DNA from: Stichopus chloronotus
Lineage: Eukaryota > Echinodermata > Holothuroidea > Aspidochirotida > Stichopodidae
NCBI GenBank assembly: GCA_021234535.1
Contig: CM037839.1
Location: 13,021,419-13,085,418, forward strand
Length of the DNA stretch: 64,000 nucleotides
Reading direction: 5' to 3'
Each line of letters starts with the position of its first letter. The first letter of the stretch is position 1. The position numbers were made by a program, and so were the translations under genes. The notes beneath the pieces were generated by a model. It did no database searches. It saw nothing but the letters and a program-made list of their open reading frames with translations, and was not told where the DNA came from. Shown piece after piece: positions 22,656 through 33,850 of this stretch.

Positions 22656-24431
22656 TCTGCAATTTTTCAATTAATGAAAAACAATTCATTTATAACCTAA
22701 GTTAACAGGCTAATCTTTGCCTCGTTCGTGGTTGATAATGTTTGAGGGAGGGTGTATGTCCATGCACCGCGACCTATAATAACTTCGCATAACACCTTCG
22801 GCAGCGAACAAATTTTGGGAAAAGTTGGGAAATGACATGTTCATTTTCCCTTCACTGAAAATTTTTCTTAGAATAAGAAATTGTGAGACATTTCCATGTA
22901 TAAATAGGGTTTTCACGCTACATACTTCACAACAAATGTCGTGTGCCACTGTGTCATGCATGCTTGACTCACGTTCTACTGAAATGCCCTCTCTCTGCAG
23001 CAGGTTCAGTGTGCATTCAAGTGAGGTGTTATGATCAGTGCAGTGTGGAGTGAGACTACATCCAACCCTGCGTGGGACAACAACGGAGCCATGATACAAC
23101 AAATACTGCACACAGGCCAAAGCAGATGTCTTTTATTGCATTTGTCAACAGAATATTAGAATGGCACTCAAAGGGAATGATGGACTGATTGGACTGATTA
23201 TCGATATATGCAGCGCCCGTTACTTATGTCTGGCATGCCCGTTTAAATGGGATCCTTTTCTGCATTGCTTTAGCATCGACAGACGGGACCGTAATTGTGA
23301 AAATAACCTACCACTTTATCACATCGTCAGTCCGAATTGGACCTACTGAGATAAGGCCGAAAAATAAATATTTCACCATGCAGAATGAAGAAAATTAAAG
23401 TCATCACCTTAAAACAGGAATTCCTGAAGACATATTCAGTTCAAATCTAGCATCAATTGTGGCACCACTTTGCCTCTAGTTCACCCTCCCCCCCCCCCCC
23501 CACACACACGCACGCACACCATGACGGCGGTCAGTCTGCTGCAGTTCCATTATATAAGAAATCACACTCGTATGTAGGCCAAGCTTGCTCCACCCATTTC
23601 ATGATGTCAGTCTCACTTTCATGATCAAAACAACTCCGTTTGACCTTGAAAATTTTTCGGGGACACTTTTGTATCTTTGCCTCCTCTGGAAGAAAAATCC
23701 TATCTACGACACTCCATAAACTATGGCAACATTAGCAAGGAAGACAAGATTGCTTCATTGATTGATTGATATTTTGTAACTGGCCCTTCCCGGTAAAAGG
23801 TAAGTAGAATAATGGCTCATCCCTTCCCTTGAAACTGTAAGTAGCCTATGCTCACAACTCAGTTGTGAATCAGTCAAACCTCAACATAGGCATAGATCAT
23901 TCTTCCAATTTGAGATCAACTGCACTTGCACTAAACCATAGCCACTATTGTCAGCTTGTGTGTTTTTGTCTTCACTTCCAGTGTACTTGTAGATGTGTGA
24001 ACATCGTTACGACATAATGTTAAATATTAGGGAAGTCACAAGCAGATATTTATAGAACATCTAGGCCATACTTTACTTCATGACCACGTCATGATTTAGG
24101 CTAGTTCTGCTTGGTAATAATGTTGTGTAGACATACTACTAGACCACAGATATTGTGTCACACAACTGCAGTAGACATGACACGTAACCGTGTCGCTGCT
24201 TGATTGACAACAAATCGGTAAGTTCTGCAAAGTTTTTTTTTCTTCAAATTATGTCATTATATATTACCCACTGACCTAGCTCGGTACTGGTAGAGGGCAG
24301 GGGAAGATTGCCTTCATCTCTAAAAAAAATGAAATGTATTATCAACTACGTTGTGTTCTATTTTGGGAAATATTGAAGGCGTGTATACAGAAATGAAATG
24401 TGTACAAAAATAAAGTAATGAGAGAAGAAAT
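22656..24431. other. Intergenic, no gene recognised
   Basis: A 136-codon frame on the - strand at 22,710-23,120 is the longest here, but it shows no domain, signal peptide or splice context, so I do not call it. A poly-C/CACG run lies at about 23,488-23,520. Confidence 0.45.
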
Positions 24432-27400
24432 CAAAGAACTAGAGAAAACGAGAATGACGTCACCGTAACTACTCACACACTGAACAAATGAAGCGGGACA
24501 ATAATCGGCTCTGTTGGGCAAGAGAGCTGTGAAGTCAACGTTTCCCGTATATAATGCACGTACGGCCCGAGAATTTGTTCGTTCGATATCTAACTACTTC
24601 TTTGGGGAAAACACGAGTGAATGCAACCGTTTAATACTTTGAGGAAAACCAATTACATATGGGGAAAACTACGCTTCAGCATGTAACTTCGTGCGTGTTA
24701 TGGTATCCTAAACTTTACACGAATTCTGATCCGAGGTGACCTACGCAGTGTTACTGATAGTAGTTCCGCTACGTCACACAGTTGTGCATTCTCTGGCATG
24801 TAAACAAGCGTAGGCAATCAAATTAGCATGACACCCAATGCAGTAGGACTGCACTTCTGTTGAAGTAGAAACGGTAATGTTAATTGAACTTACGTGGCAA
24901 GGACTACCATGGATCACGGACGATATTTTCGTACTCTTTTATGTATTGGTTAAACCAGAGAGTTGTTACAAGTAACTGGTTTAACCACTTCACATTTTAA
25001 AGTATGATTATGAGCGATGCCAGTTACAACTTTGAACATAACACTCATTTGATCTCTAGCTACATACTAGTTGTACTGAATGCTGCACAGTAGCATACTT
25101 TTGAAGAAGCAGGACCAGTTTGTTCAATTAATTGCGTCGCCACGCTTTGTTTGCAAATGCTGTTCTAGGTGTGCACTGTTTTTCATAATGGAAAAGACGA
25201 AGGTTGATGAATTGCAGGACAGACAAGGAAGAGATAACTACCTGAACACACTATCAGCCTTGTGGACTAAATTGAAGACTTGAACTGATGGTTTCATCAA
25301 ACCGTCTTTGCCTTTTTGCGGTAACAATGATGAGAAACTGTAAAACTGTTCAATTTGCAACTATCACTTACAAATTTCAGTATTTTCAAGTCAGCAAGTG
25401 TGTTTCCCATTACCTGCAACATGTGACAAGCATAAAAAATAATGTAAATAGCTTTATTTGGAAGAGAGAAGGTATTGAAAATAAGGTTTCCATGTTGGGA
25501 ATGTTAATAACTTTGCCCCAAGAATGCTGTCACTGTTGACTGATTTGTGTAACATCAAAAGTCACAGAGTGAATGTTCATACTGTGTTCTGTAAGAAGCT
25601 CAATGGAGGACTTTTGAGCATGTACATTTTTTCTGCAGTTGTCAATTTCATTTTTTATGAAGTCTCACTTCAACCCACTGAAGTTTTCCTCAAGCCATCC
25701 ATGAACTTCTTGTTTAAGATAGCATCTGTCTTTCATCTCCTACAATAGTGGAAATCATGATTTGATATCATCTGGACTTGAAATCTGTGCAATGTCTGAT
25801 CTCTGATATTGTCAATTTTGGGGGGATATCTTTGGTTTTGATCAGACAGTTTAAGATGTTGTGGGAAATTAAAGATAGTGGGTACAGAACCCTTAATAAG
25901 TTTGCTACCCTTGATGTTGATACCATTTCAAATGTTAGTTACTAAGGCAAGCGTGCTAGTACACATATTTAAAGCTGCCGCTAGGAAAATCCAGTTGTAA
26001 CAGTAGCTATAGGTTTCAGAAAAGAAAGTGTCCCTACAGCATACAGGGCATTCTTGCTGTGTCCCCACAACATGCTGGTCATTCCCTCTCAAATTGTTGA
26101 TCCAAATGCAGACAAGATTACTGCATAAGAAAGGCATATAGGCCCACTAGCCAGTGGTGTTAAGTTTTATAATGAAGTATTGGGAATTGTGAAGAGGGGC
26201 TGTCTAATATCTATGTAGTACTGTATGGAGAGGCTGTTCCACAGTGTAATAGTTCAGGAGTTTGCTCATATGTTATGACGGTCTTGGATGGAACTGAAGA
26301 TTTTGAACAACTTGGAGCTGATATGGTGGATGTAAGTTATGTACGTTGTGTACGTAGTTTAGGCCTACCTAGAATTTAAATGAAATGCAGCTCAGAGCAA
26401 ACTAGAATCAGAATTTTTTTGTTCACTTTCATCCAACATTAAGGTTACCATGTGGAACATAGCAGTGATGCTCTACAAGCAGACAGTTAATCACCATTTA
26501 AGATTTATGGTCATCAACGCTATGTAACTCAGATTCACAATGGCCAAGGATTTACTGTAGGCTACTTCAAAAAGCTCATTGTTCTTCCATTCCAAACGTT
26601 AAGTAACATGACTTCCAAGAAAGGTTTTTGTTCCTTAATGAGGACTTGCAAACAAAGACCTCCATTGATATTTTGCCCACTAGTATTCTTTTGCTTTTCA
26701 AAGTTGCCCATCTTATGCAAGCTAGGCTAGTACTAGTTAGGATGCCTAGGGCTCGATCTATAGTCTAGCCTTTGTCAGCTGTTTAGGCTTTGTGATCAGA
26801 AATAAAATTGGATATTACCTCAAAAACGTTTGCTAACAGAAACACAGCAGCTACTCCTAGACTCACAAATGTAGGCCTTCAGTTCGTACCCCCTAACTGT
26901 AGGCCTATACGAATCCAGACAAATGGTAAGAATAAGCACCTACAGGCGTAACTATCATCTTTTTCTTGTGTGATGACAGTATTAAGCCCATATTTCTTTG
27001 TTGCTGGACATTTTATTCACATTCAAAGCTTATGAAAGTTGTATGAAGTATTACTACGTCAGTAGGCATTCAGAATCAGTAACCTTAGTACTGTAGCAGC
27101 GCAGACGCACAGGTGACCTTTGTCTACAAAGCATTTAACTTCTAGTTGGTTAACGGCACGACTGACAGTTGCACATTGCATACCTCTCGGCCTAAAATGT
27201 GCTGAAATTTGTCTTTGCCAACGCATTACCATAAAACACAGCAGGTTAATTACAGGTGGAATTGTACGTTACTATCGGGGTTGAACCGATTGTTAAAACC
27301 GAAAGCTGGGCAAGATACCACCATTTTTGTGGCTTTCAACGTTGTTCACTTCTTCCATTGAATTTGTGTTACGCGCCGTTCCGTAGGAAAAGTTCTTGCC

Positions 27401-27479
27401 CTAATCCGTAGGACGCCCCCAAAATTTCTTGGCTTCACTTATCGCTCAATGACGTCATTCTCGTTTATCTAGTTCTTTG
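24432..27479 (-). mobile_element. P-element-like DNA transposon, 3,048 bp, decayed
   Basis: The left end (24,432-24,462, 31 bp, beginning CAAAGAACTAGA and ending GAATGACGTCA) is the inverse of the right end (27,450-27,479, one base shorter). The ends are flanked by a perfect 8-bp direct repeat, GAAGAAAT, at 24,424-24,431 and 27,480-27,487. Inverted ends of 31 bp beginning CA, an 8-bp target duplication and a THAP-type coding start 156 bp inside the right end together match the P-element superfamily. I could not follow a continuous transposase through the interior; the frames are short and stop-rich. This copy therefore looks dead or non-autonomous. Confidence 0.75.
27254..27324 (-). pseudogene. 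THAP DNA-binding domain start (P-like transposase exon remnant)
   Basis: Read on the - strand from the ATG at 27,324, the frame gives CPAFGFNNRFNPDSNVQFHL. This resembles the start of a THAP zinc finger: Cys, GCxNR, then FHxFP. The second zinc ligand of the GCxNR block is Phe here, and the frame meets a stop one codon after FHL. A GT donor (CACCT/gtaatt) just before the stop could instead mark an exon end. Its position close to one end of the 24,432-27,479 element, reading inward, is what a P-type transposase would show. Confidence 0.55.
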
Positions 27480-27489
27480 GAAGAAATAG

Positions 27490-28339
27490 AACCTGTAGCT
27501 TTGAAGGTTGTGTGACATTGCTCTAGAAAAGAGCACCCTTCATTCAGAAGTTTTAAAGAAAAACCCTGAGTTAAAATCCGTTTTAAGTTTGTTTATATCT
27601 TTTACCGTTTTCGACATACGACTTTTCGAAGTTTGCGAATTAATTCCGGAACCCTCATATCCTTCGCCCTTTTCCGGTCTGCATGCCCATTCAATTAGTC
27701 AATTCTTCACATTTGCTCTCCCCCCCCCCCCCCCTCGTTCTTTTTTACTGATTTCAGTTTACAAGAAACGGGTCTACTCTAATTACTAATGTGGCTTGGC
27801 AACATGTTTGTTTGAGTAGTTACACTTACATGTATTTTATACATTGACACAATTATATTTTTATGTGTATCTTCACATAGCGTGGACATACTTTATGCCT
27901 TGAACCTTACAAAGCACCATAATGTGTGATACTACTTTCCGGACTTTAAGGCACTATATGCATGATGTACAGTACTCACTACTATTTAAGCCATGTGTGA
28001 TCCTGTAATATGTTTGAACATACAGGAAGTCAGAAGTTTTCTATTTATAGTTAACCTTTTGATATCATAAGCTTTGGGTTGATTCATTGGTCACCAAATT
28101 GAACTGTTCTAACAAAATAAATCACTTCTACTTGTGCGTAATTTCATATCTATGTTTACCTCTCTTTTCTGAATGGGTTCAAAATTAGGGGTGTGACATA
28201 TATCCCTTCAGCATGTTGAAAGTATGAAACTAGAAATTAAACTCTATTATTAAATAATAGTAATTATTTATATGATAAATAAATTAATATTGGCTTTCTC
28301 CTCCATCCAGTCTCCACCTAGCCAGTTTGAGAAATGTCC
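27490..28339. other. Intergenic, no gene recognised
   Basis: This lies between the P-like element and the second LRAT duplication. A poly-C run is at about 27,720-27,734. Nothing else is recognised. Confidence 0.5.
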
Positions 28340-31300
28340 TACATGGTCCGTCTGCAGCAGGCTGTTAAACATTGCCTTCCTTCAGTCACTTACCACTAGT
28401 CAGCTAGTAGCAGCATCTTATCATGAACAGAAATCAACTTTAGACGATTCTTGCATTAAGACGATGATATCAAACTTTATTGTTACAAGAAGATGCTGAA
28501 CACTACATGAAAACTTCTCTGTTCCGCTCATTTGAACATTGCATTTACATCCAATTAAATGCTGTTCAATCGTCACCAAACACAGGAACAATATTATCAT
28601 TATCGCCAAAATTACTGGTGTCACCACCATAGTCATCACATTGTGGTAAACTTGCCGACGTCGATTAAAATAGTTCTGCGCTAAACTGATGATTACAAAC
28701 TCGTGAAAGTTTAATAATACCACAGGTCAAGATGAGTTTTGCCTCAAGACTAATCGATTCCTTTGTTTTAACACCTCAAGGGGATGTGACCAAGATCAAT
28801 AAAGATTTTCGAAATCTAGACAAGCATCTTAAACCTGGAGACAGGATTGCTTGGCATAGACCGTACATGTTGATTCATGAAGCCATTGTGCTGAAGGTAG
28901 ATGCCGAAAAGTGTCAAGTTTGGGTGTTTGAAAAAACAAAGACTGGCAGCAGTAGTAGCAGCAGAAGCAGCAATGGTAGTAGCAGTAGTAGCCATAGTAG
29001 CAGCAGTAGTAGCAGTTTTGATAGTGGCTCACCGTACGGACCAGGGATTGCTAAAATCACCAAGGTTAATTTAATTTCTCAGTCAGGACAATTATACAGT
29101 TATAACGACACTGAAGATCCAGAATTACTCAATGACATCCTCAGACAAGTTTTGACGGAACTTGATAAAAGAGGTTACAATTTGTTTGCCTTAAACTGTC
29201 AAACTTCAGCAAGTGCAGTAAAGACGCGTGGAGAAGATTTAAGCAGTCATCAGACTCGGTGGTTTGTTATAACGCAAACAATTGAGGCTGTGGGTATTCC
29301 TTTACTGTCAGAAAAGTTGGAGTCGCATTACGGTGGCAGAGAATGGATTGGTATTGTGTCGGCTGGTATGTTGCATGCATTTGCTTTCGTTATTGAGCTC
29401 ATTACAGCTCTCTTAAAGTACAAACGTGGACACATGTCTGGGGATGATTTGCGAACTGTCATCTCCAGACAGTTGTTAATGCATGTTGTTGGGTGGTTTG
29501 GAAATTGTCTTTCTAGTTGTGCGGATATAAGTGAGTATCTCCAAACAACGGACATACTTTCATTTGTTTTGGAAGTTTTCTTTGCAATAGTCGCAGATGC
29601 TCTGTTCTTGTATGCTGGATATGACCCTGATAGTTTGTGGCGATATCCGGTCAAGGCCCTTGGTGCAATAACGGGATTTTGCCTTGGCTTTGCAGCCACC
29701 GGGGCATGTCTCGAATTCCTCGTGTCAATGATTCTTGGTTTTGCTGGTAAGTTTGTAGGTCACGGTCTGTACCATGCTGGTTCGTGGTTGTTCGAGTGTA
29801 TGAGGTCTGAGAGTTTTAAAGGTCAGTACTTAGAGCGCATAAACCAATTGCGGGAAGGGGATCATATCACCACATACGAAGGTTTTTGGCGTCCACATTG
29901 CCACGCAATATTCGAAAAGTGTGTCGATGGCAAAATGAAAATCATTCGAAATACATACCAGCACTGGAGTTATCGAGGACGTTGTTCCATTCTGTCCTAA
30001 TTTGGTTTACCGGTATGATTATCCTCCTGAAAAAGTACTCAACAACAAAGATGTAGTTCGCATTGCGAAGTCCCACATTGGGGGAAGTAACGAATACTCG
30101 TGGACTTCATACAATTGCAAGACATTCGCTGAACATTGTAAACTTGGGCACGCTAGTAGTGGTAGTAACACCACTAACTGGGAAGAACATTTCAATGCAA
30201 TTATGGAAGATAGCAGCATCAGCAAGGAAGACAAGGAGAATTTTCAGGAACAATTTCGAAAATTTCAGAGGGCTTTGTCTTCGGAACAAAGCAATAATCA
30301 TGACATGATAAGCAGTGAGGAAAAAGCAAAGACCAGAGCATGAATCCAAATTGTTCTCAGATGAAGAGTCAAAGATTCAGAACGACACATCCTCACAGAA
30401 AGAACCTTCGGTTTCCGTGAAGCCACGTCGCAAACGACGATCTATTCGATCAGTGGTTCGATCTTTGATTTGCATTTATTTGGGAACTTTGTTGTTTATG
30501 CTAAAAGAGCAACCAGTTATTAAAATGAATGCATAACCAACTGTTTTAGATGAAGGGGCTTGATTTTTAAAACGACGGTTTTGTGAGTGTTTCTCAAGGA
30601 CCTCTTTGTTTATTACCTTCAATCATGCACAGGAATTTTGATAAAGGTATTGTTTTGGCTTCATGACACAAATGACGTATATAACCAGAAAGAGAAATAA
30701 AAGAAGAAGAAATAGAAAAGAACAATCCAACGTCCTGTGAACAGACGCGTACATTGAAATTCTAATACTGAAATGTTTCAAAGTCAGAACAAAATCCTCC
30801 TGCTGCCAATACTCCACAACGACTTATTTTTACTTCTTTTGATCAGCATGCAGTGAATCTGTTTAATGTGGACGTTCAACGATACAGAAAAAGAGTCCAT
30901 TGATCTTGCTTGATGTTACCACAAATGAGGGGGCGGGGGCGAGTTGGAGGGGTGCTACTGGTGTAACCTTCGAAGCAAGTGTTGGTATGTATCGTTTGCT
31001 ATATACCCTAACACCTACGAGCAAAGACAGATGTGACTCATCTGAGAACAAAGGTCTCTACATGCATGAGTCATACTTCATGTCTGATGACTGCCTAAAA
31101 AAACATGAAAATTTATATCTCGAGGGAAAAAAATGTGTGTTACTGGGCGTAACGTTGGCATACATGAACTAAAGTAACGTGAAATTTGTACGAAAAGTTA
31201 CTCGGAATCCAAACGATAGTTTGCGAAAGATATATCACGAATGCCGTCATGTTAGAATTCATGAGGAGTTTATGATAAGTGTCTTAATAAGTTTAAAGTC

Positions 31301-32822
31301 CTCACTTATCATGGTGTAAAGTTTTAAAATTAAATGTCCTCGAAAGTTTGGGAAGAGTTTTATTTCATGACTCCTTCATTTTGAGTACTGATGACATGAC
31401 GTCAAGTGGAGAGTTATGTTGCTTAATGAATTTATGTGTAATTTTTACATAACTGTCCACCGACAGTAATAACTGCATTCTTTTAATTTTTTTCAGTAAT
31501 GTGTCTGTACTTCTACAACTAAGTGTGTCTGTCAGATCTTTTGCATAATTCTTCTTGTTTGCGCATGATAAAAAAATTCTTGGTGTTATGTCGTCCACAT
31601 TAACCAAAAGTGACAATTAATTTAAAATTAAATTAATCTTTGTCATAACCACTTATTTTAAATTTGTAAATGAGTAGAATGCATTTAAATTTCTATCAAT
31701 ATGTCGTCACTTACTCATTTTATGTATCGTAAGATGGCCCATTAGGTAATACAATCATGCACTTTCGTGGACACAAAGAAAGTTGTTGTTACACTTGCTC
31801 ACTACTCGAAAATCTACCTTTCTAATTGACACTGCCAGGATGTAGTTGTCAACGACCGTTTAAAAAAAATATCAAGGTCTTTGAAACATTTGCCTGCATA
31901 TTACGTAATTAGTTCACTGATGATGAGAAAGGTAAACGATTATGATTGAATATCTATATATGTTCATCATAGATGTTCTTACGTACTTTTCTCCTTGTAC
32001 AAGCGCATCTATTCACACATTCCATGCACCACTAAATCGTCCTCCATTGCAATGTAGCGTTTTCCATTTTTAATTATCACCCCTCCTAAAAGTGATACGT
32101 TAGCACAGTCTGATACTAAGTAAGTTTCGCAGAGACAGTTGATTACTAACATCCTCCATTGTTTAGACTTTTAATATAGGATAATCCAGAATTCCAGATT
32201 GTCAATTTTCCAGGTCCCTTTTTAAGGCGGTATATTCCTGAATGATATATTATATATGATTTTAAAAACTAGGTATCATATAGCAGTTGATGAATTTCAA
32301 ATGGATTTTGATGTTATTGAAATGGATTGACTGAATTTGTAATCGCTGGAAGTTGTAACAAATTTAGAATTGTTGCTTTTTACGTACTTTAAATGGCAGG
32401 TACTTATTTCCAATATAACTTCAAGTTGTTTGTGACATATTACTTAGACCTACAGTTTTAATGTAGTTGAACGAGTATAAATTAAAAAGGCAAGTTTCAA
32501 ACTTGAACTGCGGCTCGTTTCCTTCTAATACATTTTGCTGTGGGCTGGTATATTGGGAAACCCAATCACAAAACACTTGTTTACCTTGTGTAAATCGTAG
32601 ACAGACATGAAAAGTTCATGTAATTACATAATCGAAAGCAGAGGCAACTTTGACAAATTGGAATGTGAAACGAGGAATCATGCGTGAAAGATTCCCATGA
32701 TGAATTGTTGCTTATTTTCCTTTACTACTAAAAATAAGATTAATTTAAATATTAAAGTTCACCATTATATAAGAATTTTGTTCGGCATGTGAAACAACCC
32801 ACTGTATGATCTAATGACCTGA
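28340..32822 (+). repeat. Segmental duplication, copy B
   Basis: This is the sister of 15,660-20,570. The two match from about 28,343 (GCAGCAGGCTGTTAAACATT). Relative to copy A it has a Ser-codon expansion at 28,945-29,025, roughly 230 extra bases around 30,440-30,670, and about 0.6 kb less between 31,930 and 32,255. It ends where a minisatellite begins. Confidence 0.88.
28732..30536 (+). pseudogene. Tandem LRAT-like protein, frameshifted second copy
   Basis: It is closely similar to the intact gene at 16,055 from the ATG onward. The first frame (28,732-30,000) covers the N-terminal LRAT-like half, the membrane region and the start of the C-terminal half. One extra base in CAGCACTGGAG at about 29,963 (CAGCATGGAG in copy A) then shifts it to a stop at 29,998. 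The second half, including YNCKTFAEHCKLG, resumes in another frame at 30,002-30,343. A second shift near 30,317 leads to a basic, hydrophobic-ended tail at 30,315-30,536. A Ser-rich insert (from AGC/AGT codons) at about 28,945-29,025 follows the VWVFE block and is far shorter in copy A. It could still produce a 422-residue protein with only the first LRAT half plus the membrane region. Confidence 0.78.
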
Positions 32823-32825
32823 GTA

Positions 32826-32945
32826 ATATAGGGTACTACTATAGCCCTCCCTAAACCACTATAGCAAAACCCCAAAACTAATATAGCCACGACCACAAAC
32901 CTACGATAGCCCAGACCCCAAAACCACAATAGCCCCAATTTTGTC
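32826..32945. repeat. Minisatellite, ACCCCAAAACCACAATAGCC-type unit
   Basis: About five diverged units of roughly 22-26 bp (CCAAAACxACxATAGCCxxxxC) run head to tail, directly after the end of segmental duplication copy B. Confidence 0.75.
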
Positions 32946-33112
32946 CAAGATTTATCCAAAAATGACACTTTTGAGGGGTTCTAGATTTGTACATCAATGA
33001 CAGCTTTAAGGGGGTCCTAGATTCGTACGAAAAAGACAATTTTGAAGGGATCCAAGATTTGCAAAAAAGTGACAAATTTAACGGGTTTCCTAGATTTGCA
33101 CAAAGTAAACAG
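32946..33112. repeat. Minisatellite, 36-40-bp unit
   Basis: Four units share TGACA(C/A)(T/C)TT..AxGGGxTxCTAGATT(T/C)GxACA. On the + strand the frame gives a repeated KxDxFKG-like phrase, but the array has no other sign of coding. Confidence 0.75.
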
Positions 33113-33231
33113 AAACAGAAATCGAAAACGAAAAGATGCATGTTCAGAGAGAGAGGTGGAGGGGTGGGTGGAGAGACGTGGAGAGTGCGAGAGAGAGAAT
33201 GGACTGCTCTTGTTGACATATTTGGTGACCG

Positions 33232-33581
33232 TTAAAGGGAAATAGGGCGTTTAGAATACACCACCATGGCGTATAAAGAAAATACCTTTAACCACTGCTA
33301 AACCATTCAGTCTCATCAATGAACATGTGTCATAGCTTCATCTCCTCAAAACATTACGCATGTGATGAGTAACGGAAGATGCATCATCTGAATTTTGAAA
33401 AGTTTGGGTGAACAAATGCTTGAGCAACAAATAACTGAATTTCTATCTGTGAGAATCTTATTCTTTGAAAAGAAGGCTACTGTCCTTTCTTACTTTGAAT
33501 AATCTATCATTCAACGTCCACAAATATTGGTTTTAAGACTATGGTTGTTTTCTGTAAAACAAACGCCCTATTTCCCTTTAA
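33232..33581 (-). mobile_element. MITE family 1, copy 2 (350 bp, reverse orientation)
   Basis: It begins TTAAAGGGAAATAGGGCG and ends CGCCCTATTTCCCTTTAA, with TTAA on both sides. The interior is the reverse complement of the copies at 2,007 and 48,374. Its right edge abuts the end of the polyQ reading frame on the - strand, whose last codons (GKG-like) and stop come from the element itself. Confidence 0.85.
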
Positions 33582-33846
33582 AAGAGCCATTTGATCGTTT
33601 CTTTACTCCTCCCTCTATATACTGTTGTTGCTGTTGTTGCTGTTGTTTTTGTTGTGGCTGCTGCTGCTGCTGTATGTTAAACTGTAGCAGAGCGTTGAGC
33701 TCCACCTGCTGGTCGACATCTCGCTTTGTGTGAAGTAACTGCTCCTGCAGTCGTTGCAGCTCAGCCATCCAGTAAGCGTCAGCATCGGCTTTGCCAACCT
33801 GGTAGGTCCTCCCATGTCTCTTCCATTCTTTCAATTTCACAATCTT
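33568..33846 (-). CDS. Coiled-coil/polyQ reading frame, unrecognised
   Basis: The - strand frame runs from a stop at about 33,849 to one at 33,568. Its first part is charged and helical (KLKEWKRHGRTYQVGKADAD, then AELQRLQEQL), followed by a Gln-rich run from CAG/CAA codons at about 33,618-33,672. Codon character favours this strand over the other. It has no ATG near the front and no family I recognise. It may be an exon or a TE-derived fragment, and its end lies in the adjacent MITE. Confidence 0.35.
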   Translation of the reverse strand, partial: KIVKLKEWKRHGRTYQVGKADADAYWMAELQRLQEQLLHTKRDVDQQVELNALLQFNIQQQQQPQQKQQQQQQQQYIEGGVKKRSNGSFKGK

Positions 33847-33850
33847 CTAG

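Noticed and set aside
22710..23120. 136-codon - strand frame
   Set aside because: No domain, signal peptide, membrane helix or splice pattern; chance frames of this size are expected in the window.
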